Part shown: positions 19,040 to 28,021 of the stretch, in pieces | Layout of the letters: every line of letters starts with the position of its first letter | Position numbering within the stretch: position 1 is the first letter of the stretch | Notes under the pieces: generated by a model | What the model was told of the DNA's origin: nothing | What the model saw: the letters and a program-made list of their open reading frames with translations, nothing else | The model's database searches: none | Position numbers and translations under genes: made by a program | Assembly: GCA_947629915.1 (NCBI GenBank) | Contig: CANRFN010000009.1 | Span: 1 to 64,000 of the forward strand | DNA from: an uncultured Oscillospiraceae bacterium | Lineage (GTDB): Bacteria > Bacillota > Clostridia > Oscillospirales > Oscillospiraceae | DNA length: 64,000 nucleotides | Reading direction: 5' to 3'

Positions 19040-20154
19040 GCCTTGCCGCCTCCCTTTTTGTTGCTGTGGTTCTGTTTGGATTTGCCGCCAGACTTCTTGC
19101 CGCCGGAATTTCCCTTGCCGGAGCCGCCGCTCTTCCCGGAGGACTGGCCGTTGTTCTTCTTGGAGTCGCCCTTCTGGGGCTTGATGGTGATCACCGTGGT
19201 CTCCATGCCGTTGGACTTCTTTCCCTCCGGCAGCTTCTTGGCCTCTGTGGGCTTCTTCTCCTGGGCAGGCGGCTCCGGTGCGGGGCTCTCCTCCGGCTCC
19301 GGCGCATCGAGCTCAGAGGCGTCCTCTGGTACTGCATCGGAGGAGTCCTCAGCCGCTGCCGCGTCCGATTCGGCGGGCTCGGCGCTGTCCTGAGACAGGT
19401 CCTCTAACGCCGCCTCCCCGTCTTCCTCCGCAATCATCTCCTTCACCGGCTTGTCTGTGGCCCATCTCTCGCCGGTCTCCTCCGGCTCCTGGGGTTTCCG
19501 GTGGAAGGAGAATTTGGACTCGGTGCCGTTGATGAGCCGCTCAATGTTCCCCCGGTGCTTCCAGATCACGAGGCCCGCCAGTAAGAGGGCGAGGACGGTG
19601 CAGAAGCCATCCCGAAACGCGAAAAACGTGGTGATGGGGAATGTGGCCGCGGCGCAGCAGGAGCCCAGGGAGATGTACCTGGTGCTGATGGCCAACACCA
19701 TGAACACCACCCAGGCCACAATGGCGATCCGCCAGTCCATCATGATGATGATGGTGCCGCCGGAGAGGATCCCCTTTCCCCCTTTGAACTGGAAGTTGAA
19801 GGGGAAGATGTGGCCCAGCAGACAGAAGGTCCCCGCCCAGTACTTTGCCGGCACGATCAGCTCCGGGGACATCAGCCCGGCGATGTAGCTGGCAAACAGG
19901 ATGGCGAGAATGGCCTTCACCGCATCGGAGGCGATCACCGCAAAGGTGAGCGGCCCGCCGAAGGTGCGGTAGAAGTTGGTGAGGCCCGCATTGCCGCTGC
20001 CGTGGTTGCGGATGTCGTCCCGGAGGATGTACCGGGAGATCATGGCGGAGCCGTTAAAGCAGCCCAGGAAATAGGCGATCACGCCGGTTCCCGCTGCTGC
20101 GATGAGAAGCCAGTACGCCTCTACCCCGGAATCTGCTATAAAGTGAGAAAACAT
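19036..20154 (-). CDS. plsY: Glycerol-3-phosphate acyltransferase PlsY with a long disordered C-terminal tail
   Basis: Residues 1-210 are a typical five-helix PlsY: motif 1 region (LGCFNGSAMISRY, SGNAGLTNFYRTFG), glycine-rich motif (FKGGKGILSGG) and a C-terminal membrane segment. It transfers acyl groups from acyl-phosphate to glycerol-3-phosphate. The family is normally about 200 residues; here a further 160-residue tail follows. The tail is first strongly acidic (Glu/Asp/Ala-rich, about 232-300), then Lys/Gly/Ser/Asn-rich to the end. The tail has no recognised domain. The gene lies between der and gpsA with almost no spacing. Confidence 0.94.
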   Translation of the reverse strand: MFSHFIADSGVEAYWLLIAAAGTGVIAYFLGCFNGSAMISRYILRDDIRNHGSGNAGLTNFYRTFGGPLTFAVIASDAVKAILAILFASYIAGLMSPELIVPAKYWAGTFCLLGHIFPFNFQFKGGKGILSGGTIIIMMDWRIAIVAWVVFMVLAISTRYISLGSCCAAATFPITTFFAFRDGFCTVLALLLAGLVIWKHRGNIERLINGTESKFSFHRKPQEPEETGERWATDKPVKEMIAEEDGEAALEDLSQDSAEPAESDAAAAEDSSDAVPEDASELDAPEPEESPAPEPPAQEKKPTEAKKLPEGKKSNGMETTVITIKPQKGDSKKNNGQSSGKSGGSGKGNSGGKKSGGKSKQNHSNKKGGGKA

Positions 20155-20157
20155 GGC

Positions 20158-21486
20158 TCATTCCTCCTTGTCGCCTCTCTGGCGGATGGTGATGCGCACG
20201 GGCGTACCGGTGAGATCAAAGGTACTGCGGATCTGGTTCTCCAAATAGCGCTGGTAGGAGAAGTGGAAGAGCCGAGAGTCGTTGCAGAAGATCACAAAGT
20301 GGGGCGGCTTGACGCCTACCTGGGTCATATAGAAGATCTTCAGCCTCCTGCCCTTGTCTGTGGGCGGCTGGACCCTGGCCTGGGCATCGGAGAGCACCTC
20401 GTTCAGCATGCCGGTGGGAATCCGGAGCACGGACTTCTGATAGACTGCATCGATATAGTCGAAGAGGCGGTCTGTCCGCTGTCCGGTGAGGGCGGAGATA
20501 AAGAGAATGGGGGCGTAGGTCATATAGGAGAGATCCCGGCGGATAGACTCCTCCATCCGCTGCATGGTCTTGTCGTCCTTCTCTACGATGTCCCATTTGT
20601 TCACAACGATGACGCAGGCCTTGCCCGCATCATGGGCCATGCCGGCCACCTTGGTGTCCTGTTCCGTGACGCCGTCCCGGCCGTCCAGCATGATGACGCA
20701 GACATCGCTGCGCTCAATGGCCATGGCCGCCCGGAGCACGGAGAACTTCTCCACCCGGTCGTCCACCTTGGCCTTTTTCCGCATGCCGGCGGTGTCGATG
20801 ATGAGGTACTTGCCCCGCTCGTTCTCAAAGTAGCTGTCCACCGCGTCCCGGGTGGTGCCCGCCACATCGGAGACGATCACCCGCTCCTCCCCGAGGATCC
20901 GGTTCACGAGAGAGGACTTGCCCACATTGGGCTTGCCGATGATGGCCACCTTGACCACATCGTCTTCCTCCTCTTCCTCGTCCTCCGGGGGGAAGTACTG
21001 GAAACAGGCGTCCAGCAGGTCTCCGGTGCCGTGGCCGTGGACGGCCGACAGCGGATAGGGATCGCCCAGGCCCAGGTTGTAGAACTCATAGATGTCCGGA
21101 TCGGTGATTCCGGTGGAGTCCATCTTGTTCACTGCCAGCACCACCGGCTTCCCGGAGCGCTGGAGCATGTTGGCCACCTCCTGGTCCGCGGCGGTCATGC
21201 CGGTGCGGATGTCGCAGACGAAGAGGATCACATCGGCGGACGCGATGGCGATCTCAGCCTGCTCTCTCATAAAAGACAGGATCTGGTCATCGGTGCCGGG
21301 CTCGATGCCGCCGGTGTCCACCAGCTGGAAGGTTCTGCCCCGCCACTCCGACTCGGCGTACAGACGATCTCGGGTGACACCCGGGGTGTCCTCTACAATG
21401 GACAGGCGCTTCCCGGCTAATTTATTGAACAACATGGATTTTCCCACGTTTGGCCGCCCTACGATGGCCACCAGGGGTTTCGCCAT
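20158..21486 (-). CDS. der: Ribosome biogenesis GTPase Der (EngA)
   Basis: The 442-residue protein has two tandem GTPase domains: G1 motifs GRPNVGKSMLFN near residue 8 and GKPNVGKSSLVN near residue 185, each with its G2/G3 (TPGVTRD, DTGG; GTTRD, DTAGMRK) and NKxD motif (NKMD, NKWD). A C-terminal KH-like domain follows. An acidic Glu/Asp stretch links the two G domains. It assembles the 50S subunit. The ATG at 21486 has a GGAGG upstream. It begins the der-plsY-gpsA operon. Confidence 0.98.
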   Translation of the reverse strand: MAKPLVAIVGRPNVGKSMLFNKLAGKRLSIVEDTPGVTRDRLYAESEWRGRTFQLVDTGGIEPGTDDQILSFMREQAEIAIASADVILFVCDIRTGMTAADQEVANMLQRSGKPVVLAVNKMDSTGITDPDIYEFYNLGLGDPYPLSAVHGHGTGDLLDACFQYFPPEDEEEEEDDVVKVAIIGKPNVGKSSLVNRILGEERVIVSDVAGTTRDAVDSYFENERGKYLIIDTAGMRKKAKVDDRVEKFSVLRAAMAIERSDVCVIMLDGRDGVTEQDTKVAGMAHDAGKACVIVVNKWDIVEKDDKTMQRMEESIRRDLSYMTYAPILFISALTGQRTDRLFDYIDAVYQKSVLRIPTGMLNEVLSDAQARVQPPTDKGRRLKIFYMTQVGVKPPHFVIFCNDSRLFHFSYQRYLENQIRSTFDLTGTPVRITIRQRGDKEE

Positions 21487-21646
21487 GAACGTCCCTCCTT
21501 ATCTGCCGGGCGCGAGCCCGGAAACTGCTCTATAGGATACCACAAAAGAGCGCAAAAAGCAGCACGCTTTTGGGATTGTCGGTAAAATTCCGCGCCTCTC
21601 CCGTTGCAGCACAGAAGTTGGAAAAACGCGGGGACTGGTGAGAAAG

Positions 21647-21682
21647 AAAAAGGACCGCCTCCAAGCGATAGACGCTTATCGG
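21647..21682 (-). terminator. Probable terminator of rpmF
   Basis: On the minus strand, 14 bases after the rpmF stop, an imperfect stem (AAGCG/CGCTT with outer CCG/CGG pairing) leads to a TTTTT tract. Confidence 0.5.
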
Positions 21683-21695
21683 CAGCCCAATTCCA

Positions 21696-21875
21696 TTACT
21701 CCTCAGTCTTAAACTCATGTCCGTTGTACTGCATGCAGTTCCTGCACATCCGGTGAGGCAGGCACGGGGCGCCGCAATTCGGGCACTTGCTCACGGCAGG
21801 AGCCACCAGCTTCCAAACGGAGCTGCGGCGCTTATTTCTGCGCTGCTTCGAAATCTTACTCTTAGGGACGGCCAT
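21696..21875 (-). CDS. rpmF: 50S ribosomal protein L32
   Basis: The 59-residue protein starts MAVPKSKISKQRRNKRR and carries the zinc-type pattern CPNCGAPCLPHRMCRNC, then YNGHEF. GGAGGTG lies just before the ATG. It follows the DUF177 gene by 32 bases on the same strand, the usual yceD-rpmF arrangement, which in other Firmicutes continues into fatty-acid genes. No such genes follow here. Confidence 0.96.
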   Translation of the reverse strand: MAVPKSKISKQRRNKRRSSVWKLVAPAVSKCPNCGAPCLPHRMCRNCMQYNGHEFKTEE

Positions 21876-21907
21876 ATTGACACCTCCTTATTGGTCTTCA
21901 AGCGTTC

Positions 21908-22414
21908 TCATCGATCCTCGCTTTGCAGCAGCTGGGCCAGCTTTGCCAGCCTGGGATCTGGTTCCCTCTTGCATCGGCACGGCTCTACGTTGAGATCTAC
22001 GCCGCACCCGGGGCAAATCCCTTTGCAGTCCTCTGCACAGAGGTTCTTCGTGTCCATCTCCAGCAGGAAGGTGTCCCGCATCAGCCCGTCCAGTTCCAGG
22101 GTGCCGTCTTCGTCCAGGAGCACGATGTCATCGCTCTCGCCGTTGGCCAGTTCAAAGTCCAGCAGCGTCTCGTACGATACCGTTTTCTCTCTGGTGAAGG
22201 GTTTGGCACACCGGTCACAGACCAGGGACAGCACAGTGTGAAGGCTGGCAGTGAGCAGCAGAGCGCCGGCCATGTTCCGCACCTGGCCCTCCACATGGAT
22301 GGGTTGGGTAAAACACGACACGCCGTTCCAGTCCAGATCAGACAGATCCAAGTCCTCGGAAAAGGGCAATATAGCGCCCGGTTCCCGGGCGACCTGCTTC
22401 AAATCCAGTCTCAT
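21908..22414 (-). CDS. DUF177 (YceD-like) protein
   Basis: The 168-residue protein starts at the ATG at 22414 with GAGGTG four bases upstream. It has the DUF177 layout: an N-terminal beta-rich part, the pair LVCDRCAKPF, and a C-terminal DCKGICPGCGVDLN with further Cys residues (CRC), suggesting metal binding. YceD in other bacteria is co-transcribed with rpmF and linked to 23S rRNA accumulation or 50S biogenesis. The exact role here is inferred from that linkage. Confidence 0.92.
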   Translation of the reverse strand: MRLDLKQVAREPGAILPFSEDLDLSDLDWNGVSCFTQPIHVEGQVRNMAGALLLTASLHTVLSLVCDRCAKPFTREKTVSYETLLDFELANGESDDIVLLDEDGTLELDGLMRDTFLLEMDTKNLCAEDCKGICPGCGVDLNVEPCRCKREPDPRLAKLAQLLQSEDR

Positions 22415-22453
22415 GACACACCTCGCATTATGGCACGGATGGCATTTTAGCAA

Positions 22454-22789
22454 ATTACCCGTTCGATGTCAAACGATTTTTTCGATTTTTCCGAAAATCC
22501 GCCGGGAAATCTTCCCGCAGCAGATCTGGTGTAGTTTACCACAGACGGCGGGAATTTTCAGCATAGAAGAACCACCAATTTTTCCGAATCTTTGGGGTCT
22601 TCCCGTAGCATTTTGACGGTTTTCCCGGGCTGCCGTCTCTCCAGGGCCTCCCCTGGCTCTGCGCAACGCGCCGATCAGACGCTGCTGGGGAAATCGCTCC
22701 ACGGGGCAGCCGCCCCGTGGAGCGCGTCAGACGGGTGAGGTGAATAGAGTTGCTGTACAGTGCTGTCTTGTCTGGTTCTTGGACACAGA
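22454..22789. other. Intergenic region between folD and DUF177 genes
   Basis: No gene is seen in this 336-base gap. It holds the folD hairpin near its right end and AT-rich sequence nearer the DUF177 gene, where the rpmF operon promoter should lie. No confident -35/-10 pair was picked. Confidence 0.6.
22695..22724 (-). terminator. Hairpin downstream of folD
   Basis: A 13-bp perfect stem (22695-22707 with 22712-22724) and 4-base loop lie 66 bases past the folD stop. On the minus strand ATTTCC follows, a weak T-tract. Confidence 0.6.
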
Positions 22790-23632
22790 TCAGCCCAGGT
22801 GCATCCTGGCCGCGGTGAGGGTGTTCCGCATCAGCATGGCCCGGGTCATGGGGCCTACCCCGCCGGGCACCGGGGTGATAAAGGATGCCTTCTCCGCCGC
22901 CTCGGCATAACACACATCGCCGCAGAGCTTTCCGGCGGCGTTTCGGTTCATGGCCACATCGATCACCACGGCGCCCTCCTTCACCATGTCTCCCGTTACC
23001 AGCCCCGTCTTCCCCACCGCAGACACCAGGATATCCGCCTCTGCGGCGAGCTCTGCCATGTTGGGCGTCTTGGAGTGGCATACCGTGACGGTGCCGTGGG
23101 CGTGGAGCAGCAGCAGTGCCATGGGCTTGCCGACGATGTTGGATCGGCCCAATACCACACAGCGCTTCCCCGCCGGGCTGATGCCATAGGTCTTCAGCAT
23201 CTCCATGACGCCCCCGGGGGTGCAGGGCTGGAACCGCGGCTCGCCGATGGTGAGAAGCCCTACATTATAAGGATGGAAGCAGTCCACATCCTTGGCGGGG
23301 TCGATGGCCAGGAGCACTTCCCGCTCGTTCAGCCCTTGGGGCAGCGGCAGCTGGCACAGGATGCCATCGATGTCGTCCCGGTGGTTCAGCCCATCGATGA
23401 GGCTGAGCAGTTCTTTCTGGGTGGTGGTGGCCGGTAGCGCGAACTCCTCCGAGAGGAAGCCGCACTCCTCGCAGTCCTTCCGCTTGCTGGTGACATACAC
23501 CCTTGAGGCGGGATTGTCCCCCACCAAGATCACCGCCAGGCCGGGCTTCCGGGGGAGCCCAGCCGCCTCCTCCCGCACCTGCGCCTTCACCTGGGTGGCC
23601 AAGGCCTTTCCGTCTATGATTGTAGCCGCCAT
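22790..23632 (-). CDS. folD: Bifunctional methylenetetrahydrofolate dehydrogenase/methenyltetrahydrofolate cyclohydrolase
   Basis: The 280-residue enzyme has the catalytic YVTSKRKDCEECG motif (Tyr and Lys), the QLPLPQ motif, the NADP-binding GRSNIVGKPMALLL and the C-terminal PVPGGVGPMTRAML. It carries one-carbon units between 5,10-methylene- and 10-formyl-tetrahydrofolate. The ATG at 23632 with GAGGAGG nine bases upstream is preferred over an upstream in-frame start. It lies 119 bases after lgt on the same strand. Confidence 0.97.
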   Translation of the reverse strand: MAATIIDGKALATQVKAQVREEAAGLPRKPGLAVILVGDNPASRVYVTSKRKDCEECGFLSEEFALPATTTQKELLSLIDGLNHRDDIDGILCQLPLPQGLNEREVLLAIDPAKDVDCFHPYNVGLLTIGEPRFQPCTPGGVMEMLKTYGISPAGKRCVVLGRSNIVGKPMALLLLHAHGTVTVCHSKTPNMAELAAEADILVSAVGKTGLVTGDMVKEGAVVIDVAMNRNAAGKLCGDVCYAEAAEKASFITPVPGGVGPMTRAMLMRNTLTAARMHLG

Positions 23633-23751
23633 AGATTTCTTCCTCCTCGGTTTTTTGTGTCGATCCGGTATCAACAGCGGAGTTCGCAAGGTCTCGTCTC
23701 TCCGATGGCTGTGGTTCGAACGGTCTCACGGCATTGCGTGTACCGGTCTGA

Positions 23752-24834
23752 TCAGCTCTGATCGCTGTCCTGTTCTTCTGGTAGAGGCGCTTCTCCACCT
23801 GCAGCTGCATCTTCTATTGCATTTCCCTCTCCTGCAGCTGCCGCATCCTGATCTGCCGCACTGTCTTCCGCTGCTATATCAGCTGCAGCAGCGCCTGCCT
23901 CGGCTGCAACCTCTTCCACTTCCACCGGCGAGGCGGGCCGCAGCTCCTCCGGCAGCACCATGGGATCCGTTTTCGCCTGGCGGAACCGGACGATCAGCAT
24001 GATCACCCCGATCACGGCGGAGATCAGGCCCAGCATCTGGCTGCTGCGGATTCCGGTGCCGAAGAAGTACAAGCTGTCTGTCCGGAGGCCCTCAATCGCC
24101 GCCCTGCCGAGGCCGTACCAGATGAGATAGCCTGCAAAGGTCTGGCCCTTTACACGCCGCTTCCGGGCCAGCAAAGCCAGCAGAATGAAGCCGATAAGAT
24201 TCCACATGGACTCATAGAAGAACGTGGGGTGCACACCCAGCGTCCCGTCCAGGATCGCCTGGTACTGCTCCATAGAGGTGATCTGTCTCTGTCCCCAGAG
24301 CCAGTTGGCGATGGTCTCCGAGCACATCCGCCAAGGGGCATCGGTGAGCCCGCCATAGGCCTCTACGTTCACGAAGTTGCCCCAGCGCCCCACCATCTGG
24401 CCGATCATCACGCCGAGAATGCCCAGGTCTGCGTAGTCCCAGAAGCAGGCCTTTCGCACCTTGCAGAAGATCAGCACCACCACGATGGCCATGAGAACGG
24501 CGCCGTATATCGCCAGGCCCCCGTCCCAGATGGCGATCATGCGGTAGAAGCTGAACCGGCCCTCGCTGTCAAAGCAGATGGAGGGCTCAAAGATCACATA
24601 GTAGGCGCGGGCGCCGATGATACAGAGCGGCACCGCAAAGAGCAGCATGTCGATGATCTGGTCCCGGTCCATGTGGTACTTGGGCGCCCTCCACATGCCG
24701 TAGGAGACCGCCAGCAAGAAGCCGCAGGCGATGATAATGCCATACCAGTAGATATCCTTCCCGAAGAGGTTGAACGCCACCCGGTTCAGTTCAAATTCCA
24801 GACCCAGGCCTGGAAACGTCACTACACTTGTCAT
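23752..24834 (-). CDS. lgt: Prolipoprotein diacylglyceryl transferase with acidic tail
   Basis: The 360-residue membrane protein has about seven membrane segments and the Lgt signature GRWGNFVNVEAYG with WDGGLAIYGA before it and HPTFFYESMWN after it. It transfers diacylglyceryl from phosphatidylglycerol to the lipobox Cys of prolipoproteins, such as the CapA-like lipoprotein in this window. The last 60 or so residues form an Ala/Glu/Asp-rich tail outside the family's usual 260-300 residues. The Shine-Dalgarno is weak (GGAAGG, about 12 bases away). Confidence 0.95.
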   Translation of the reverse strand: MTSVVTFPGLGLEFELNRVAFNLFGKDIYWYGIIIACGFLLAVSYGMWRAPKYHMDRDQIIDMLLFAVPLCIIGARAYYVIFEPSICFDSEGRFSFYRMIAIWDGGLAIYGAVLMAIVVVLIFCKVRKACFWDYADLGILGVMIGQMVGRWGNFVNVEAYGGLTDAPWRMCSETIANWLWGQRQITSMEQYQAILDGTLGVHPTFFYESMWNLIGFILLALLARKRRVKGQTFAGYLIWYGLGRAAIEGLRTDSLYFFGTGIRSSQMLGLISAVIGVIMLIVRFRQAKTDPMVLPEELRPASPVEVEEVAAEAGAAAADIAAEDSAADQDAAAAGEGNAIEDAAAGGEAPLPEEQDSDQS

Positions 24835-25349
24835 GCGTTAGCCACTTTCCTTCCGCACTCCCATCCTTGCGCGGCCTAGATCCGCCGCTGCCGGGAGCTG
24901 CACGGCACATTATACCGGATCTGCGGCCCGAATTCAATGCAAAGCGGAAAACTTTAGAAAACCATCACCAAATTTCTGAGAACGAGGGGATGGTGCCCAT
25001 GCAGTTTGCCGTTCATCCAGCGGCTTCCCGGCAGAAAACCGCCGAAACCAGCCGGTCCCACCCGCTTCGTATGTTGTCTTTTCGGTTAGTCTGTGATATA
25101 CTTGTTGAGAAAGAAGGTGTACGAGTTGGCAAAAGAAGCACTTCCTCCAGAAGAGGACCATTCCGGGATGCCGGCACCCGCCATGGAGGCGAACCAGCTT
25201 GAACTGCAAGGCCAACCCCGGCAGGCCTGGCAGACCCTACACCCGCAGGCCAGTTTGAGAATCGCGTCACTGAGACACAATCGGATCCGCAAGTCAACGG
25301 CCCACTTCACAGCTCCTTCGAACTATTCAAAAGCAATTTCTTCCATCAG
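24835..25349. other. Intergenic region with possible decayed 5' coding sequence
   Basis: No intact gene is visible. From about 25093 a plus-strand frame (LRKKVYELAKEALPPEEDHS) reads like protein and ends in another frame from the gene that follows at 25350, so the right half may be the frameshifted start of that gene. The left half, just upstream of lgt, shows nothing recognisable. Confidence 0.45.
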
Positions 25350-25676
25350 TTGAAGGAATTAGGTGATATTGATTTTTTGATCGAAGTCCTTTCAAAAGAT
25401 TCCATCCGCTGGTATTTTGAGCGCAAGGACTACGCCAAAAGCCTGTACCTGCTGGCCATGCTGGACGATATCAGCCGCTTGAACAACATTCCCCTCTGTA
25501 CGGACTATGACGATCTGCGGCAATACAGGTTTGCCGAGCCGATCTATCCAAACGGCATTCTCTGCCTGTGTTTTGCGTTCAAATCCGATGAGCCCAAAAA
25601 GAAGGCATTGCAAGAGGCCATTCCCGAGTTTCTGCGGTTCAACATCGTGGAGAGTGATGTCCGAAATGTCGTCTAA
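25350..25676 (+). CDS. Hypothetical protein, possibly 5'-truncated by a frameshift
   Basis: The 108-residue product from a TTG contains plausible coding sequence (KDYAKSLYLLAMLDDISRLN, then IPLCTDYDDLRQYRF). I recognise no family. There is no Shine-Dalgarno at this TTG, and the frame stays open upstream to 25203 with coding-like text (SFELFKSNFFHQL), which has no start codon. A neighbouring frame from about 25093 could supply the missing N-terminus after a -1 shift. It may be a pseudogene or carry a sequence error. Confidence 0.5.
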   Translation: MKELGDIDFLIEVLSKDSIRWYFERKDYAKSLYLLAMLDDISRLNNIPLCTDYDDLRQYRFAEPIYPNGILCLCFAFKSDEPKKKALQEAIPEFLRFNIVESDVRNVV

Positions 25677-25862
25677 CGTGCATCCCGCATCGCTGCAAAT
25701 CCGCTTGCTCCAGCCGGCTGCATCCCCGGATGCGGCCGGCCGTGTCCTATTTCACGCACTGTCTGCACGCAATCTGTGGAAAACGCCGAAAGAGTGGGAG
25801 ACCTGTCCCTGATATTTCGGCAAACTGCGATGCACTTTTTTGAAAAATCCTGCAAATTTCTC

Positions 25863-25891
25863 TTGACAGCTTCTCCCCCATCTGCTACAAT
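25863..25891 (+). promoter_or_regulatory. Sigma-A-type promoter of the ylxM-ffh operon
   Basis: TTGACA (25863-25868) and TACAAT (25886-25891) are separated by exactly 17 bases, 56 bases before the ylxM start. It is close to consensus. Confidence 0.88.
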
Positions 25892-25946
25892 CCCGTTTTG
25901 TAAAGCGTCCCCGCTTTACACCAGATCTTGTGTGGAGGTGCGGCCC

Positions 25947-26321
25947 ATGAAGAATCAGGCATACCGTATGTCGATGCTGTTCGATTTCTATGGCGATCTG
26001 CTCACCGAACGGCAGCGAGAGTTCTTCGACCTCTACTACAACGAGGACCTGTCCCTGGCGGAGATCGCGGAGAACTACGGCATCTCCCGGCAGGGCGTGC
26101 GGGATGTGATCGTCCGGGCCGAGGCCGCCATGACCGAGATGGAGGACAAGACCCACATCATCAAGCGCTTCCAGCACTCCAAGGCAGTGCTCGACACCCT
26201 GGACGCCCTGGCAGATCAGCTGCTGGAGGCCGTGGACCAGCGCCGCTATGACGACTACATGCTGGATGGCATCGGCCGTGCCCTGAAGGAAAACATCGCC
26301 ACCCTGCGGGACGACCAGTGA
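25947..26321 (+). CDS. ylxM: YlxM-family SRP-associated helix-turn-helix protein
   Basis: The 124-residue protein has a sigma-region-4-like helix-turn-helix (LTERQREFFDLYYNEDLSLA, then EIAENYGISRQGVRDVIVRAE), the YlxM/UPF0122 pattern. It lies immediately upstream of ffh, where it is found across Firmicutes, and is thought to modulate SRP. The ATG at 25947 has GGAGGTG six bases upstream; in-frame upstream codons overlap the promoter and are not used. Confidence 0.95.
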   Translation: MKNQAYRMSMLFDFYGDLLTERQREFFDLYYNEDLSLAEIAENYGISRQGVRDVIVRAEAAMTEMEDKTHIIKRFQHSKAVLDTLDALADQLLEAVDQRRYDDYMLDGIGRALKENIATLRDDQ

Positions 26322-26354
26322 CGCCACCGGAGCGCAGGACGCAAGGAGAACACT

Positions 26355-27701
26355 ATGGCATTTGAGAGTTTAACCGAGAAGCTTTCCAACGTATTCAAAC
26401 GGCTGCGCGGCAAGGGCAACCTGAAGGAATCAGACGTCAAGGAGGCCATGAAGGAGATCAAGATGGCCCTTCTGGAGGCAGACGTCAACTTCAAGGTGGT
26501 AAAGAGCTTCATCGCCACCGTGTCCGAGCGGGCCGTGGGACAGGAGGTTCTGGAGTCCCTCACCCCTGCCCAGATGATCGTCAAGATCGTCAACGAAGAG
26601 CTCACCGCCCTGATGGGCGGCGGAGACAGCAAGTTGAATATCTCCTCCTCGCCCCCCACGGTTGTCATGCTGGTGGGCCTGCAGGGCGCCGGCAAGACCA
26701 CCAACGGCGCGAAGCTGGCGGGTCTCATGAAGCGGCAGAACAACAAGCGCCCGCTGTTGGCCGCCTGCGACATCTACCGCCCCGCCGCCATCACCCAGTT
26801 GGAAGTGGTGGGCGGACAGCTGGATGTCCCCGTCTTCCAGATGGGCCAGACCGATCCCGTGGACATCGCCAAGGCCGCCATCGCCCACGCCAAGAAGCAC
26901 GGCAACGACATGGTGTTCCTGGACACCGCCGGGCGGCTCCATGTGGACGAGGCCCTGATGAATGAGCTCAGGGCCATCAAGGCCGCCGTGAATCCGGATG
27001 AGATCCTGCTGGTGGTAGACGCCATGATCGGCCAGGACGCCGTCACCGCAGCCAAGGCCTTTGACGAGGCGCTGGACATCACCGGCGTGATGCTCACCAA
27101 ACTGGACGGCGATGCCAGAGGCGGTGCCGCCCTCTCCATCCGGTCTGTCACCGGCAAGCCCATCAAGTTTGCGGGCACCGGCGAGAAACTGGACCAGATC
27201 GAGGTCTTCCACCCGGACCGCATGGCCAGCCGCATCCTCGGCATGGGCGATGTGCTCACCCTCATCGAAAAGGCGCAGCAGTCGGTCGATGAGAAAAAGG
27301 CCCTGGAGCAGATGGAGAAGCTGCGCAAGAACAAGTACACCCTGAACGACTACTACGATCAGCTCACTCAGCTCAAGGGCATGGGCTCCATGGAGGACAT
27401 CCTGGGGATGATGCCCGGGATGCAGGGCATGAAACTGGACGCCGCCAGCCTGGACACCAAGATGCTCACCCAGATCGAGGCCATCATCCAGTCCATGACC
27501 CCCTACGAGCGGGAAAACCCCAATGTGCTGAACTCCAGCCGCAAGAGACGCATTGCCATGGGCTCCGGCACCCAGGTGCAGGACGTGAACCGCCTGCTAA
27601 AGCAGTTTGATATGCTGCAAAAGATGACCCAGCAGCTGGTGAATCCCAAGAAAGCCAGGGGATTCATGAACCGGCTGCGGGGCATGAAACTCCCCTTCTG
27701 A
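26355..27701 (+). CDS. ffh: Signal recognition particle protein Ffh
   Basis: The 448-residue GTPase has an N-domain, G-domain motifs (GLQGAGKTTNGAKLAG, DTAGRLHVDE, TKLDGDARGG) and a methionine-rich M-domain (MPGMQGMK, then the RNA-binding SGTQVQDVNRLLKQF). It binds 4.5S RNA and signal sequences and targets membrane proteins. It is 33 bases downstream of ylxM. The P-loop has Asn where most Ffh have Thr/Ser after TT (KTTNGAK), a minor variation. Confidence 0.98.
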   Translation: MAFESLTEKLSNVFKRLRGKGNLKESDVKEAMKEIKMALLEADVNFKVVKSFIATVSERAVGQEVLESLTPAQMIVKIVNEELTALMGGGDSKLNISSSPPTVVMLVGLQGAGKTTNGAKLAGLMKRQNNKRPLLAACDIYRPAAITQLEVVGGQLDVPVFQMGQTDPVDIAKAAIAHAKKHGNDMVFLDTAGRLHVDEALMNELRAIKAAVNPDEILLVVDAMIGQDAVTAAKAFDEALDITGVMLTKLDGDARGGAALSIRSVTGKPIKFAGTGEKLDQIEVFHPDRMASRILGMGDVLTLIEKAQQSVDEKKALEQMEKLRKNKYTLNDYYDQLTQLKGMGSMEDILGMMPGMQGMKLDAASLDTKMLTQIEAIIQSMTPYERENPNVLNSSRKRRIAMGSGTQVQDVNRLLKQFDMLQKMTQQLVNPKKARGFMNRLRGMKLPF

Positions 27702-27766
27702 TGGTATGTGCCCTCCGGGCATTGGCCATAACCTAAGCAAACATCTTTTCTGGAGGTGAATATACC

Positions 27767-28003
27767 ATGGTGAAAATCAGACTTCGCCGCATGGGTGCCA
27801 AGAAAGCTCCCTTCTACCGCGTTGTAGTGGCAGACTCCCGTTATCCGCGGGACGGACGCTTTATCGAAGAGCTGGGTACCTATGATCCCCGTCAGGCTCC
27901 TGCCGCCATCAACATCGACATCGAGCGGGCGCAGGCTTGGATCAAGACCGGCGCTCAGCCCACGGACACGGTGCGCGACCTGCTCAAAAAGGCCGGCCTG
28001 TAA
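27767..28003 (+). CDS. rpsP: 30S ribosomal protein S16
   Basis: The 78-residue protein starts [20 protein letters not shown] with the S16 pattern ([19 protein letters not shown]). TGGAGGTG precedes the ATG. It is part of the ffh-rpsP-khpA cluster. Confidence 0.98.
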   Translation: MVKIRLRRMGAKKAPFYRVVVADSRYPRDGRFIEELGTYDPRQAPAAINIDIERAQAWIKTGAQPTDTVRDLLKKAGL

Positions 28004-28021
28004 TACCGGATGGGAGGCCAC

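Noticed and set aside
19810..21420. A 536-codon plus-strand frame opposite der
   Set aside because: It is complementary to Der, which has perfect GTPase motifs; the shadow has no ribosome binding site or motif.
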